Below, one piece after another: positions 10,124-20,420 of a stretch of 64,000 bases of DNA. Under the pieces are notes generated by a model. The model worked only from the letters and a program-made list of their open reading frames with translations. It was not told the DNA's origin and made no database searches. Position 1 is the first letter of the stretch. Every line of letters begins with the position of its first letter. The position numbers and the translations under genes are program-made. The stretch comes from Pollutimonas bauzanensis (GTDB taxonomy: Bacteria; Pseudomonadota; Gammaproteobacteria; Burkholderiales; Burkholderiaceae_B): the NCBI RefSeq assembly GCF_900129885.1, contig NZ_FQXE01000011.1, positions 124,001 to 188,000 of the forward strand, written 5' to 3'.

Positions 10124-10611
10124 GCGCTGCCGTCGCCGCCGCCGGTGGGCGGAGCGACTGGCAGTTGCCGGCCGTCCGTCCGCGGCGAAACTCTCTTATA
10201 TTTAGCACGGAGGAGGCATCGCCCCTGGTTTTTACCTCGCCGGATGAATGCAAACGTTTGAAAACATGGCAATAAACCGGCATGCGCCAACTCCTTAAAG
10301 CGTCAATAAAAACAATCGATTGCGCGGTTTACTTAAAATTAAAATCAAGCTCTTGCGGGGCGCGGGTATGTCGCCGTAGCGCAACACTGAAACCAAGGGT
10401 AAACCCTTACGCAAATAGAGGGAAAGCAGCCCTTTGTTGTTGTCACCCAACACAAAACAATAAAACAAGGACATTTGCGAACAGGATCATAGCCAGCGGC
10501 CCGGAATTTTGATGCAATAGCTCCAACTTCCCATCGCGGAGTTAGAAAGAGCAGCAGCACTCGTTTTGGTAGTCGCTGCTCTGTTTACTCAAATCTACGG
10601 AGATTTCTTAC
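10124..10611 (+). promoter_or_regulatory. Porin upstream region (promoter and leader)
   Basis: 488 bp without a credible gene. It is AT-richer than its surroundings (for example ACTTAAAATTAAAATC near 10330). It holds a 6-2-6 palindrome AAGGGTAAACCCTT at 10395-10408. Close to the porin start, an 8-bp stem (AGAGCAGC at 10548-10555 with GCTGCTCT at 10575-10582) would form a hairpin in the leader, 30 nt before the ATG; GGAGAT is the ribosome site. I cannot assign the exact -35/-10 elements. Confidence 0.5.
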
Positions 10612-11823
10612 ATGAAAAAGACTCTGCTCGCTGCTGCTCTAATTGCTGGCTTCGCTGGCGTTGCTCAGGCAGAAACATCGGTTACCCTGTACGGTATCCT
10701 GGATGGTGGTATCGGTTACCAAAAAGTTAGCGGCAGCTCCAGCCGTTCCGGTGCGGCTAATACAAGTATCGATGGCAAACGCGTTGGCCTCATCAACGGC
10801 ATTCAGTCCGGCAACCGCTGGGGCCTGAAGGGTTCGGAAGATCTGGGCAGCGGCTTGCGCGCTGTGTTCGTGTTGGAAAGCGGCTTCACCTTGGCTGATG
10901 GCCGGCACGCTCAAAACGACCGCCTGTTCGGTCGTCAAGCTACTTTGGGCCTGGCTGGCGATTCCTGGGGTCAATTGGACTTCGGTCGTCAAACCAACAT
11001 CTCTTCCAAGTACCTGGCCGCAGCCGATCCGTTCGGTGAAGGCTTCGACCAAGCGAATATCGGCGTTGCGTTCACCACCTCGAACACGACCCGCTACGAC
11101 AACATGGTCATGTATCAAACCCCGAATTTCTCGGGCTTCCAACTCGGCGTCGGCTACTCGTTCAACGTTGACGGCAGCCAGTCGTGGGATCGTGATACCA
11201 CCGTCGGTGGCATTGACCTAAACACCAAGGACAGCAACAAGAAAGCCCTCACCACCGGCTTGCGTTATGCCAACGGTCCCCTGGCCGTCGCTTTGACCTA
11301 TGACCAAGTCAAATCGGGCAGTTCTGTTACTGGCGGTACATACACGCTCAACCCGACAACCGGTGCCATCACCCTGTCGCCTGCTGCGGTTAGCGATAAC
11401 GTCACCATCAAATCGCTCAACTTGGGCGGCAGCTTCGACTTCGAAGTCGCCAAGCTGCACTTGGCCATCGGCCAAACCCGCGACGGTTTGTTCCAGTCTC
11501 AAACGTTTGGCGACAACGCAACCATCAGGCCCTTCACTGGTCTTGACGGCTTGAAAGTCAATTCCTACCTGGTTGGCGCAACCGTGCCCCTGGGCAACGG
11601 CAGCCTGTTGGCTTCGTGGACCATGGCCGATCCTACCGACAAGCCTGACAGCGCCGGTGTGAACGACGAGTGGGACAAACAGCAAACATACAGCGTTGGC
11701 TACACCTACGGCTTGTCCAAGCGCACCAACCTGTACGCAATCGGCTCCTATGCCAAGCACATTCACTTCCTGCCTGACGCAAAATCGACTTTGGTCGGTG
11801 TTGGTGTCCGTCACCAGTTCTAA
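10612..11823 (+). CDS. Outer-membrane general porin
   Basis: Trimeric 16-stranded beta-barrel pore of the Gram-negative porin family found in Bordetella and Burkholderia. The 403-residue precursor has a signal peptide (MKKTLLAAALIAGFAGVAQA) and a mature start ETSVTLYGILDGGIGY. It ends with the insertion signature VGVRHQF (C-terminal Phe). The inner PEFG-like loop region and alternating strands are as usual. Codon use differs from neighbours (more AAC, CGT and GGC-type highly expressed codons), consistent with an abundant protein. It is monocistronic, with its own leader and a double stem-loop downstream. Confidence 0.95.
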   Translation: MKKTLLAAALIAGFAGVAQAETSVTLYGILDGGIGYQKVSGSSSRSGAANTSIDGKRVGLINGIQSGNRWGLKGSEDLGSGLRAVFVLESGFTLADGRHAQNDRLFGRQATLGLAGDSWGQLDFGRQTNISSKYLAAADPFGEGFDQANIGVAFTTSNTTRYDNMVMYQTPNFSGFQLGVGYSFNVDGSQSWDRDTTVGGIDLNTKDSNKKALTTGLRYANGPLAVALTYDQVKSGSSVTGGTYTLNPTTGAITLSPAAVSDNVTIKSLNLGGSFDFEVAKLHLAIGQTRDGLFQSQTFGDNATIRPFTGLDGLKVNSYLVGATVPLGNGSLLASWTMADPTDKPDSAGVNDEWDKQQTYSVGYTYGLSKRTNLYAIGSYAKHIHFLPDAKSTLVGVGVRHQF

Positions 11824-11853
11824 TCGGACTGCATAGCTAGCCTATGCGCCGAG

Positions 11854-11875
11854 GCGGCCCGGCTTGCCGGGCCGC
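11854..11875 (+). terminator. GC-rich stem-loop after the porin gene
   Basis: Perfect 10-bp inverted repeat (11854-11863 with 11866-11875) 30 nt after the porin stop. No T tract follows directly; probably an mRNA 3'-end stabiliser ahead of the next terminator. Confidence 0.6.
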
Positions 11876-11904
11876 TGAATGAAGTGAAGCAGACGCAAGT
11901 TTGC

Positions 11905-11934
11905 AAAAAAGGCCACCCCTCGGGGTGGCCTTTT
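11905..11934 (+). terminator. Rho-independent terminator of the porin gene
   Basis: A-rich flank, 9-bp stem GGCCACCCC/GGGGTGGCC with a 2-nt loop, then TTTT. Symmetric A and T flanks could also let it stop leftward transcription. Confidence 0.88.
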
Positions 11935-12172
11935 CCATGGTGCGTTCAGGCTGGATTCAGCGCGCTGCTTTATAACAGTCGGCTGGTCCTGCAAGAAGCT
12001 CGCGCTCAACGCGGCGAGGCGGCGGATCAGGCCCGCACACTTGCGGATACGCAAAGCGCGCCGGGGGCGTCGCAGGCACAATAAGCGCCGATCAAATCGC
12101 TTTGTTTATGGCGCCGGGCGGCGCCTGGCGGCAAGTTGCCAAGCCATGGCGCAGGCGCTTGCGTCCGCGGTT

Positions 12173-12186
12173 TTGATCTAGATCAC
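12173..12186. promoter_or_regulatory. FNR/ANR-like box upstream of nuoA
   Basis: TTGATctagATCAc matches the FNR consensus TTGAT-N4-ATCAA in 9 of 10 positions. Its centre is about 70 bp upstream of the transcription start inferred from the -10 at 12237, a spacing used by class I FNR/CRP activation. Function inferred. Confidence 0.5.
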
Positions 12187-12233
12187 CAACATGTTTCAGG
12201 GTAGGGGTATTGGTCCGATGGGGTTTCTCAAAA

Positions 12234-12242
12234 TGCTACAAT
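12234..12242 (+). promoter_or_regulatory. Extended -10 promoter element for the nuo operon
   Basis: TGCTACAAT is an extended -10 (TGn plus TACAAT), 34 nt before the nuoA ATG. No good -35 is seen at 17 bp, which fits an activator-dependent or extended -10 promoter. Confidence 0.5.
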
Positions 12243-12276
12243 CCGAGGGTTTACTTATCGTGATTGGTTGCTTGGC

Positions 12277-12636
12277 ATGAATCTGCAAGAGTACTTTCCC
12301 GTTCTGCTGTTTATTATCGTCGCGACCGTCATAGGTTTCGCCCTGCTGGGCGCGGGACGTCTGCTGGGGCCGCACCGCCCCTATGCTGAAAAGCTCTCGC
12401 CCTACGAGTGCGGCTTCGACGCCTTCAGCGACTCGCGCATGAAATTCGATGTGCGCTATTACCTCGTGGCGATCCTGTTCATTATGTTCGATCTGGAAAT
12501 CGCCTTCCTGTTTCCGTGGGCGATCGCCAACGGCGCTATCGGCATGGTCGGCTTCTGGACGGTTCTCGTGTTCCTGGCGATTCTTACCGTGGGTTTCATC
12601 TACGAATGGAAGAAAGGCGCGCTCGATTGGGAGTAG
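12277..12636 (+). CDS. nuoA: NADH-quinone oxidoreductase subunit A
   Basis: Small membrane subunit of complex I. 119 residues with three transmembrane helices (about 7-28, 62-84, 90-112) and the conserved loop [21 protein letters not shown] near the quinone site, ending WKKGALDWE. The ATG at 12277 fits the conserved start MNLQEYFP; the in-frame TTG at 12268 is not needed. First gene of the 14-gene operon. Confidence 0.97.
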   Translation: MNLQEYFPVLLFIIVATVIGFALLGAGRLLGPHRPYAEKLSPYECGFDAFSDSRMKFDVRYYLVAILFIMFDLEIAFLFPWAIANGAIGMVGFWTVLVFLAILTVGFIYEWKKGALDWE

Positions 12637-12703
12637 CGCGGATCGGTGATTGGGTGTTAAGTCAGCCGGTATTAAGACAGCTCGGTATTAAATAGGCAAG
12701 ATT

Positions 12704-13180
12704 ATGGCTATCGACGGCATTATGAAAGAAGGTTTTATAACCACCAGCGCAGACAAGTTCCTGAACTGGGCCAAGACGGGTTCTTTGTGGCCCATGACCT
12801 TTGGCCTGGCCTGTTGCGCGGTCGAAATGATGCACGCGGGCGCGGCTCGTTACGACCTTGATCAGTTCGGCATCATTTTTCGCCCCAGCCCGCGCCAGTC
12901 CGATCTGATGATCGTGGCCGGCACCTTGTGCAACAAGATGGCGCCGGCCCTGCGCAAGGTGTATGACCAGATGGCCGAGCCTCGCTGGGTGGTTTCCATG
13001 GGTTCCTGTGCCAACGGGGGCGGCTACTATCATTATTCGTATTCGGTGGTGCGCGGCTGCGATCGCATTGTGCCTGTCGATGTCTATGTGCCCGGGTGCC
13101 CGCCCACGGCCGAAGCGCTGGTGTACGGCCTGCTGCAATTGCAGAACAAGATTCGTTTGACGAACACTATTGCGCGCTAA
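12704..13180 (+). CDS. nuoB: NADH-quinone oxidoreductase subunit B
   Basis: Peripheral-arm subunit carrying the terminal [4Fe-4S] cluster N2, which passes electrons to quinone. 158 residues; the N2 ligands are the adjacent pair C37-C38 (GLACCAVE), C102 (GSCANGGG) and C132 (PGCPPT). The gap after nuoA is 67 nt. Confidence 0.97.
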   Translation: MAIDGIMKEGFITTSADKFLNWAKTGSLWPMTFGLACCAVEMMHAGAARYDLDQFGIIFRPSPRQSDLMIVAGTLCNKMAPALRKVYDQMAEPRWVVSMGSCANGGGYYHYSYSVVRGCDRIVPVDVYVPGCPPTAEALVYGLLQLQNKIRLTNTIAR

Positions 13181-13221
13181 GCCGGCTTGGCCGTCACCCT
13201 TAACGTTGAACTGCTTGAAAT

Positions 13222-13833
13222 ATGACTCGGCTCGAAACGCTACAAACTAATTTGCTGGCCGCCTTCGGCGAATCCATGCCGCTGAAACTGGCCCTGAACG
13301 AGCTTACGCTCGAGGTCCCGGCCAAAGGCTGGATCGATGCCTGTACCGCCCTGCGCGACAACGCGTCGCTGGGCTTCGATACCTGCATAGACTTGTGCGG
13401 CATCGATTACTCCGGATGGGGGGCTCCCACCTTTGCGGTCGAGCCCGGCCTGCATCCTCAGCGCTTCGCGGTGGTGCTGCACCTGCTGTCGGTCAAGCAC
13501 AACTGGCGGCTGCGGGTCCGCGCCTACGTGCCCAACGATGAATTCCCGGTGTTGCCCACGCTGGTCGACGTCTGGCCCACGGCCAACTGGTACGAGCGCG
13601 AAGCCTTCGATCTGTATGGCATCGTGTTCGAAGGCCACCCGGACTTGCGCCGCATCCTCACCGATTACGGCTTCATCGGGCATCCGTTCCGCAAAGACTT
13701 TCCCCTGTCCGGCAACGTTGAAATGCGCTACGACACGGAACAGCAGCGGGTCATTTACCAGCCGGTCACGATCGAGCCGCGTGAAATCACCCCGCGTGTC
13801 GTGCGTGAAGAAGGCTACGGAGCAGGGCGCTAA
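13222..13833 (+). CDS. nuoC: NADH-quinone oxidoreductase subunit C
   Basis: 30-kDa type subunit of the connecting arm. 203 residues with the signature [29 protein letters not shown] region and the following HPFRKDFPL. It is separate from nuoD (2-nt gap), unlike the NuoCD fusion of enterobacteria. Confidence 0.97.
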   Translation: MTRLETLQTNLLAAFGESMPLKLALNELTLEVPAKGWIDACTALRDNASLGFDTCIDLCGIDYSGWGAPTFAVEPGLHPQRFAVVLHLLSVKHNWRLRVRAYVPNDEFPVLPTLVDVWPTANWYEREAFDLYGIVFEGHPDLRRILTDYGFIGHPFRKDFPLSGNVEMRYDTEQQRVIYQPVTIEPREITPRVVREEGYGAGR

Positions 13834-13835
13834 AC

Positions 13836-15092
13836 ATGGCTGAAATCAAAAACTACACACTGAACTTTGGTCCCCAGCATCCGGCCGCGCACGGCGTGCT
13901 GCGCCTGGTGCTGGAACTCGACGGCGAAGTCATCCAGCGGGCCGACCCGCATATCGGCTTGCTGCACCGGGCCACCGAAAAGCTGGCCGAGCATAAAACC
14001 TATCTGCAGGCGCTGCCGTACATGGATCGCCTGGACTACGTGTCCATGATGTGCAACGAGCACGCGTATGTCATGGCGGTCGAAAACCTGCTGGGCATCC
14101 AGGTGCCCTTGCGCGCGCAGTACATCCGCGTCATGTTCGACGAGATCACGCGCCTGCTCAATCACCTGATGTCGCTGGGCTCGCACGCCCTGGATGTCGG
14201 CGCCATGGCGGTATTCCTGTACGCGTTCCGCGAACGCGAGGACCTGATGGATTGCTACGAGGCGGTGTCGGGCGCGCGCATGCATGCGGCCTACTACCGC
14301 CCGGGCGGCGTGTACCGCGACTTGCCGGATGCCATGCCGCGGTACGGCGAATCCAGCAAGTATCGCGGCGAAAAGGAAATGCGCGCCATGAACGACGCCC
14401 GTTCCGGTTCGCTGCTGGACTTCATCGAGGACTTCACCAACCGCTTTCCGACCTGCGTGGACGAGTACGAAGACCTGCTGACCGATAACCGCATCTGGAA
14501 GCAGCGGCTGGTGGGCATAGGCGTGGTCGATCCCGACCGGGCCAAGGCGCTGGGCTTTACCGGCCCCATGTTGCGCGGTTCCGGCATCGAATGGGACTTG
14601 CGCAAGATGCAGCCCTACGAAGTCTACGACCGCCTCGATTTCGATATCCCCGTGGGCGTCAACGGCGACTGCTATGACCGCTACCTGGTGCGCATCGGCG
14701 AAATGCGCGAGAGCAACCGCATCATCCGCCAGTGCGTGGAATGGCTGCGCAACAATCCCGGCCCGGTCATTGTCGACAACCACAAAGTGGCCCCGCCTCC
14801 GCGCGAACACATGAAAACCGGCATGGAAGACCTGATCCACCATTTCAAGCTCTTTACCGAAGGCATGCACGTGCCCGCCGGCGAAACCTACGCCGCCGTC
14901 GAACATCCCAAGGGCGAGTTCGGCATCTATATGGTGTCCGATGGCGCCAACAAGCCCTATCGCATGAAGATACGCGCGCCGGGGTTCCCGCACTTGCAGT
15001 CTCTGGATGAAATGTCGCGCGGCCACATGATTGCCGACGCCGTTACCATTATCGGCACTCAAGACATTGTGTTTGGCGAAATCGACCGTTAA
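13836..15092 (+). CDS. nuoD: NADH-quinone oxidoreductase subunit D
   Basis: 49-kDa subunit forming the quinone-binding pocket with NuoB. 418 residues; starts with the conserved [15 protein letters not shown] segment and ends in the hydrogenase-like C-terminus (DIVFGEIDR). Quinone-site residues include the His in QHPAAHG and the Tyr in [10 protein letters not shown]. Confidence 0.97.
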   Translation: MAEIKNYTLNFGPQHPAAHGVLRLVLELDGEVIQRADPHIGLLHRATEKLAEHKTYLQALPYMDRLDYVSMMCNEHAYVMAVENLLGIQVPLRAQYIRVMFDEITRLLNHLMSLGSHALDVGAMAVFLYAFREREDLMDCYEAVSGARMHAAYYRPGGVYRDLPDAMPRYGESSKYRGEKEMRAMNDARSGSLLDFIEDFTNRFPTCVDEYEDLLTDNRIWKQRLVGIGVVDPDRAKALGFTGPMLRGSGIEWDLRKMQPYEVYDRLDFDIPVGVNGDCYDRYLVRIGEMRESNRIIRQCVEWLRNNPGPVIVDNHKVAPPPREHMKTGMEDLIHHFKLFTEGMHVPAGETYAAVEHPKGEFGIYMVSDGANKPYRMKIRAPGFPHLQSLDEMSRGHMIADAVTIIGTQDIVFGEIDR

Positions 15093-15127
15093 CCGGCGCT
15101 AGCCAAGGTAAAAACCGGATTCAAACT

Positions 15128-15622
15128 ATGCTGCTTTCCGAACAAGCCTATCAGAAAATCGACCGGGAGCTCACCAAGTTCCCTGGCGACCAGCAACAGT
15201 CCGCCATCATGGCGGCGCTGACCATCGCCCAAGACGAAAAAGGGTGGGTATCGGCCGAAGTCATCACCGACATCGCCGCCTACCTGCACGTGCCGCCCAT
15301 CGCCGTGCAGGAAGTCGCCACTTTCTACAATATGTTCAATACGCATCCGACCGGCCGCTACAAGATCACGGTATGCACCAACCTTCCCTGTGCGCTGCGC
15401 GATGGCGTCAAGGCGGCCGATTACCTCAAGGAAAAACTGGGCATCGACTTCCATGAAACCACGCCCGACGGCCTGTTCACGCTGATGGAAGGCGAATGCA
15501 TGGGCGCTTGCGGCGATTCGCCCGTCATGCTCATGAACAACAAACACATGTGTGTACGCATGTCGTCCGAAAAGATCGACGCGATGATCCAAGAACTCAA
15601 ACAGCACGGGGAGTCGGCATGA
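15128..15622 (+). CDS. nuoE: NADH-quinone oxidoreductase subunit E
   Basis: 24-kDa flavoprotein-module subunit with [2Fe-2S] cluster N1a. 164 residues; the four ligands are C83, C88 (CTNLPC) and C124, C128 (GECMGAC). Its stop overlaps the nuoF start (ATGA), indicating coupled translation. Confidence 0.97.
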   Translation: MLLSEQAYQKIDRELTKFPGDQQQSAIMAALTIAQDEKGWVSAEVITDIAAYLHVPPIAVQEVATFYNMFNTHPTGRYKITVCTNLPCALRDGVKAADYLKEKLGIDFHETTPDGLFTLMEGECMGACGDSPVMLMNNKHMCVRMSSEKIDAMIQELKQHGESA

Positions 15623-16986
15623 ACGCGCCGGGCCTATTGCAGCAGTTTTCCCAGGGCTTGGCGCCGGATCCGGCCAATGACCTGGCCAGAAGCATGATTT
15701 TCCACGACCGCCACCTCAGTCCGCAAATCGTCGCGGGCCTGGACGGCACGAACTGGGGCCTCGCGGATTACGTCAAGCGCGGCGGCTACGAGGCCTTGCG
15801 CAAGATCATCGCCACGGGCATGACGCCCGAGGACGTGATCGCCACGGTCAAGGCCTCGGGCTTGCGCGGCCGCGGCGGCGCGGGCTTTCCGACGGGCCTC
15901 AAGTGGAGCTTCATGCCGCGCACGCTGCCGGGCCAGAAATACCTGGTGTGCAATTCCGACGAAGGCGAGCCGGGCACATTCAAAGACCGCGATATCCTGC
16001 GCTTCAATCCGCACATCGTGATCGAAGGCATGGCCATCGCCGCCTATGCGATGGGCATCACCGTGGGTTACAACTATATCCACGGCGAGATCTTCGAAAT
16101 CTACGAGCGCTTCGAACAGGCGCTCGAAGAGGCGCGCGCCGCCGGTTTCCTGGGCGAGAAAATCCTGGGCTCGGAATTCAATTTCCAGCTGCACGCTTTC
16201 CACGGCTACGGCGCCTATATCTGCGGCGAAGAAACCGCCTTGCTGGAATCGCTGGAAGGCAAGAAAGGGCAGCCGCGCTTCAAGCCGCCTTTTCCCGCCA
16301 GCTTCGGCCTGTATGGCAAGCCCACCACCATCAACAACACCGAGACCTTCGCCGCGGTGCCCTGGATCTTCCGCAACAGCGCCCAGGAATACCTGGAGAT
16401 CGGCCTGCCCAACAATGGCGGCACCAAGCTGTTTTCGATTTCAGGCGACGTTGAATTGCCGGGCAATTACGAAATTCCCCTGGGCACGCCTTTCAGCAAA
16501 TTGCTGGAGCTCGCGGGCGGCATGCGCGGCGGGCGCAAGCTCAAGGCGGTCATTCCCGGCGGCTCCAGCGCGCCGGTATTGCCCGCCGACATCATGATGC
16601 AGACCACGATGGACTACGATTCCATCGCCAAGGCGGGCTCCATGCTGGGTTCCGGCGCGGTGATCGTCATGGACGAAACCCGCTGCATGGTCAAGTCGCT
16701 GCTGCGCCTGTCCTATTTCTATTTCGAAGAAAGCTGCGGCCAGTGCACGCCCTGCCGCGAAGGCACGGGCTGGCTGTATCGCATGGTCGAACGGATAGAA
16801 AACGGCCAGGGCCGTCCGGAGGACCTGGACGTCCTTGATTCGGTTGCCCATAACATCATGGGCCGCACGATTTGCGCGCTGGGCGATGCTGCGGCTATGC
16901 CGGTGCGCAGCTTTATCAAGCATTTCCGCGACGAGTTCGCACACCACATCGAGCATAAAAGCTGTGTGGTGCCCAAATATTTGTAG
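15619..16986 (+). CDS. nuoF: NADH-quinone oxidoreductase subunit F
   Basis: 51-kDa subunit that binds NADH and FMN and holds [4Fe-4S] cluster N3. 455 residues from the ATG at 15619, which overlaps the nuoE stop; the open frame extends further upstream inside nuoE but is not coding there. The nucleotide/FMN glycine-rich motif [16 protein letters not shown] and the cluster ligands C373, C376, C379 (CGQCTPC) and C419 are present. Confidence 0.97.
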   Translation: MNAPGLLQQFSQGLAPDPANDLARSMIFHDRHLSPQIVAGLDGTNWGLADYVKRGGYEALRKIIATGMTPEDVIATVKASGLRGRGGAGFPTGLKWSFMPRTLPGQKYLVCNSDEGEPGTFKDRDILRFNPHIVIEGMAIAAYAMGITVGYNYIHGEIFEIYERFEQALEEARAAGFLGEKILGSEFNFQLHAFHGYGAYICGEETALLESLEGKKGQPRFKPPFPASFGLYGKPTTINNTETFAAVPWIFRNSAQEYLEIGLPNNGGTKLFSISGDVELPGNYEIPLGTPFSKLLELAGGMRGGRKLKAVIPGGSSAPVLPADIMMQTTMDYDSIAKAGSMLGSGAVIVMDETRCMVKSLLRLSYFYFEESCGQCTPCREGTGWLYRMVERIENGQGRPEDLDVLDSVAHNIMGRTICALGDAAAMPVRSFIKHFRDEFAHHIEHKSCVVPKYL

Positions 16987-17001
16987 GGTCAGGATACGCT
17001 A

Positions 17002-19329
17002 ATGGTTGAACTCACCATCGACGGCATTAAAGTAGAAGCCCCCGAGGGCAGCATGGTCATACAGGCCGCGCACAAGCTCGGGGTGTACGTGCCGCATTTC
17101 TGCTACCACAAGAAACTGTCCATCGCGGCCAACTGCCGCATGTGCCTGGTCGACGTGGAAAAAGCGCCCAAGGCGCTGCCTGCCTGTGCCACTCCCGTGA
17201 CCAACGGCATGGTGGTGCACACGCGTTCTGACAAGGCCATCGCCGCCCAGAAGAGCGTCATGGAATTCCTGCTGATCAATCACCCCCTGGATTGCCCGGT
17301 GTGCGACCAGGGCGGCGAATGCCAGCTGCAGGACCTGGCCGTGGGCTATGGCGCTTCGGCGTCGCGCTACCAAGAACCCAAGCGGGTGGTGGTCGGCAAG
17401 TCCATGGGGCCGCTGATCTCCACCGACGCCATGCAGCGCTGCATACATTGCACCCGCTGCGTGCGCTTCGGCGAGGAAATCGGCGGCATCATGGAAATCG
17501 GCATGCTCAACCGCGGCGAGTTCGCCGAGATCACCACCTTCGTGGGCCAGGCGGTCGAGTCCGAATTGTCGGGCAACATGATAGACATCTGCCCGGTGGG
17601 CGCCTTGTTGTCCAAGCCCTTCAAGTTCACGGCCCGCAGCTGGGAGCTGGCGCGCCGCCGCAGCGTGAGTCCGCACGACAGCCTGGGCGCCAACCTGGTG
17701 GTGCAGGCCAAGATGGACCGCGTCATGCGCGTGGTGCCCTTCGAGAACGAAGACGTGAACGAATGCTGGATCAGTGACCGCGACCGTTTTTCCTACGAGG
17801 GCCTGTACACCGAAGACCGCTTGGCTCATCCCATGATCCGGGGCGAAGACGGCCAGTGGCGCGAAGCCTCCTGGAGCGACGCGCTGCAGGTCGTGGTGCA
17901 TGGCTTGAACACGGTCCGCGACCAGTTCGGCGCCGAGCAGATCGGCGGCATCGGCAGCCACAACGCAACGGTCGAGGAACTGGCCTTGCTGGCGCGCCTG
18001 GTGCGCGCCCTCGGTTCGGAAAACGTGGATTTCCGCTTGCGCACCATAGACCCGGCTTTCGGCAAGGCCGTGGCCGGCGTGCCATGGCTGGGCATGCCCA
18101 TCGCCGATCTCGGCACGCTGGATCGCGTGCTGGTCGTGGGTTCCTTCATGCGCAAGGATCATCCCCTGATGGCGCAACGCCTGCGCCAGGCCGCCAAGCA
18201 CGGCACGCAAATCTCATTCATCGATTCTGCCGCCGAGGACCCGCTATTCCCGGTCACGGCCCGCATGACGGTTGCGCCCAGCGTGCTGCCCAATGCCCTG
18301 GCCGAGGTGCAGGCCGCTCTGGCCAAGGCCAAGGGCCTGGCCATCCCGCAGGCTTACGCCGGCGTGGAGCCTTCCCTGGCGGCCCAGCAGATAGCCGCCA
18401 GCCTGTCGTCCGGCGAGCGCGTGGCGGTGCTGCTGGGCAATATGGCGGTGGCCTCGGATCAGGCCAGCCTGATCGCGGCCAATGCTTCGGCGCTGGCCCA
18501 AGCCGCCGGCGCGAAGTTCGGCTTCCTGACGCCCGGCGCCAATACGGTGGGCGGTTACCTGGCCGGCGCCACGCCTGGCGAGGGCGGCCTCAGCGCCGAG
18601 CAAATGCTTGCCCAGCCGCTCAAGGCCTACCTGGTACTGCATGCCGAACCCGCCCTGGACAGCGACAACGGCGCTCGCGCCATTGAAGTGCTCAAGGCCG
18701 CCGGCTTCGCGGTCGCGCTCACTTCCTTCAAGTCCGCCGCCCAGGACTGGGCCGATGTCATGCTGCCGATTGCGCCCTTTACCGAAACCTCCGGCACTTT
18801 CATCAATGCCGAAGGGCGCGCGCAAAGCTTCAAGGGCGTGGCCGCGCCGTTTGCCGATACGCGCCCGGCCTGGAAGGTCTTGCGCGTGCTGGGCAATTTG
18901 TTCCAGCTGCAGGGCTTCGATGACGAAACCTCGGAATCGGTGCGCGAGACCGTGATGGTGGGCGGCACCGACGGGCGGCTGTCCAACGACATCACCGCCG
19001 CCATAGGCCTGGCCGGCAAGCGGGAGGGGCTGGAACGGGTCGCCGATGTGCCCATTTACCGCAGCGACGCCCTGGTGCGGCGTTCGCAGCCTTTGCAGGA
19101 AACGGCCGCGTCGCAGGCGCCGCGCGCGCGCATGGCGGCAAGCACGCTCGCCGGGCTGGGCGTGGAATCGGGCGACGCCCTGCGTATCGGCTCCGCGCAA
19201 GGCCAGGCAACCCTGGCGGCGCTGCTGGACGATACCGTGGCGCCTGGATGTGTACGGATAGCCACTGCGTTCAATGAAACGCTGGCGCTGGGTAGCGGCT
19301 TTGGCCAACTTACGGTGGAGCGTGCCTAA
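17002..19329 (+). CDS. nuoG: NADH-quinone oxidoreductase subunit G
   Basis: 75-kDa subunit, the electron wire of the peripheral arm. 775 residues. The N-terminal ferredoxin domain has [2Fe-2S] ligands C34, C45, C48 and C62. The HxxxCxxCxxxxxC-type N5 motif is in the CPVCDQGGECQLQ region, and the N4 cluster in CIHCTRCVRFG with a later CPVGALL. The remainder is a molybdopterin-oxidoreductase-like domain without cofactor function. It abuts nuoH (TAA directly followed by ATG). Confidence 0.96.
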   Translation: MVELTIDGIKVEAPEGSMVIQAAHKLGVYVPHFCYHKKLSIAANCRMCLVDVEKAPKALPACATPVTNGMVVHTRSDKAIAAQKSVMEFLLINHPLDCPVCDQGGECQLQDLAVGYGASASRYQEPKRVVVGKSMGPLISTDAMQRCIHCTRCVRFGEEIGGIMEIGMLNRGEFAEITTFVGQAVESELSGNMIDICPVGALLSKPFKFTARSWELARRRSVSPHDSLGANLVVQAKMDRVMRVVPFENEDVNECWISDRDRFSYEGLYTEDRLAHPMIRGEDGQWREASWSDALQVVVHGLNTVRDQFGAEQIGGIGSHNATVEELALLARLVRALGSENVDFRLRTIDPAFGKAVAGVPWLGMPIADLGTLDRVLVVGSFMRKDHPLMAQRLRQAAKHGTQISFIDSAAEDPLFPVTARMTVAPSVLPNALAEVQAALAKAKGLAIPQAYAGVEPSLAAQQIAASLSSGERVAVLLGNMAVASDQASLIAANASALAQAAGAKFGFLTPGANTVGGYLAGATPGEGGLSAEQMLAQPLKAYLVLHAEPALDSDNGARAIEVLKAAGFAVALTSFKSAAQDWADVMLPIAPFTETSGTFINAEGRAQSFKGVAAPFADTRPAWKVLRVLGNLFQLQGFDDETSESVRETVMVGGTDGRLSNDITAAIGLAGKREGLERVADVPIYRSDALVRRSQPLQETAASQAPRARMAASTLAGLGVESGDALRIGSAQGQATLAALLDDTVAPGCVRIATAFNETLALGSGFGQLTVERA

Positions 19330-20403
19330 ATGGAGTGGCTGAATCTCATAAAAAACTACGGCACCGACCTTATCGGCCCGACCGCCTGGCTGGTGGTGTG
19401 GTCGCTGGTCAAGATCGTGGTGATCGCCGTGCCCATCATTCTGTGCGTTGCCTACCTCACTTACTGGGAACGCAAGATGATAGGCGCCATGCATGCCCGC
19501 AAGGGTCCGAACCGCGTGGGCTACCGCGGCCTGCTGCAGCCTTTCGCCGACGTGTTCAAGCTTCTCACCAAAGAAGTCATCATGCCGGCCAAGGCCAACA
19601 AGGTGCTGTACGTGCTGGCGCCGGTCGTTACGCTGATGCCGGCGCTGGCCGCCTGGGCCGTGATACCTTTCGGCCCGGAAATCGTGCTGGCCAATGTCAA
19701 CGCCGGCCTGCTGTACGTCATGGCGATCACCTCGATCGGCGTGTACGGCGTGATCGTCGCCGGCTGGGCGTCCAACTCCAAGTATGCCTTCCTGGGCGCG
19801 CTGCGCGCCGCGGCGCAAATGGTGTCATATGAACTGGCCATCGGCTTCGTGTTCATTACCGTGCTGCTGGTGTCGGGCACGCTCAACCTGAGCGGCATCG
19901 TCAACGGGCAGGGCGCCGGCTGGTTCGCCGACAAGGGCATCAATTTCATGTCCTGGAACTGGCTGCCGCTATTGCCTTTGTTCGTCATCTACGTCGTGTC
20001 GGCGGTCGCGGAAACCAACCGCCACCCCTTCGATGTGGTCGAAGGCGAATCCGAGATCGTGGCGGGCCACATGGTCGAATACTCGGGCATGGGGTTCGCG
20101 CTGTTTTTCCTCGGCGAATACGCCAACATGATTCTGCTGTCGGCGCTGGCCTCCATCATGTTCCTGGGCGGCTGGATGCCCCCCCTCGAAATCGCGCCGC
20201 TTACCTGGATACCAGGCTGGCTGTGGCTGGGGCTTAAAACGTTTGTTGTGGTTTCAATGTTTGTGTGGTTCCGTGCGACGTTCCCGCGCTATCGCTACGA
20301 CCAAATTATGCGTCTGGGCTGGAAAGTATTCATTCCGTTCACCGGCATATGGTTGCTGGTGGTGGCGATCTGGATGCAAACGCCCTGGAATATATGGCAA
20401 TAG
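19330..20403 (+). CDS. nuoH: NADH-quinone oxidoreductase subunit H
   Basis: Membrane subunit joining the arms and forming part of the quinone chamber. 357 residues, about eight transmembrane helices, with the conserved [18 protein letters not shown] loop and the acidic loop [17 protein letters not shown]. Confidence 0.97.
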   Translation: MEWLNLIKNYGTDLIGPTAWLVVWSLVKIVVIAVPIILCVAYLTYWERKMIGAMHARKGPNRVGYRGLLQPFADVFKLLTKEVIMPAKANKVLYVLAPVVTLMPALAAWAVIPFGPEIVLANVNAGLLYVMAITSIGVYGVIVAGWASNSKYAFLGALRAAAQMVSYELAIGFVFITVLLVSGTLNLSGIVNGQGAGWFADKGINFMSWNWLPLLPLFVIYVVSAVAETNRHPFDVVEGESEIVAGHMVEYSGMGFALFFLGEYANMILLSALASIMFLGGWMPPLEIAPLTWIPGWLWLGLKTFVVVSMFVWFRATFPRYRYDQIMRLGWKVFIPFTGIWLLVVAIWMQTPWNIWQ

Positions 20404-20420
20404 GACACAGGGGCTAGATT

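Larger units (their letters stand above)
11935..12276 (+). other. Gene-free region before the complex I operon
   Basis: 342 bp. The first part (11947-12084) reads in one plus frame as a gene-tail-like segment ending in a TAA but without a plausible start; it may be a remnant. Next is a hairpin GGCGCC-GGGC-GGCGCC at 12110-12125. The last 100 bp hold an FNR-like box and the nuo promoter. No tRNA is seen here. Confidence 0.5.

Noticed and set aside
10282-10512. Small frame of 76 codons before the porin
   Set aside because: No ribosome site, no recognisable sequence, lies in the AT-rich porin promoter region.
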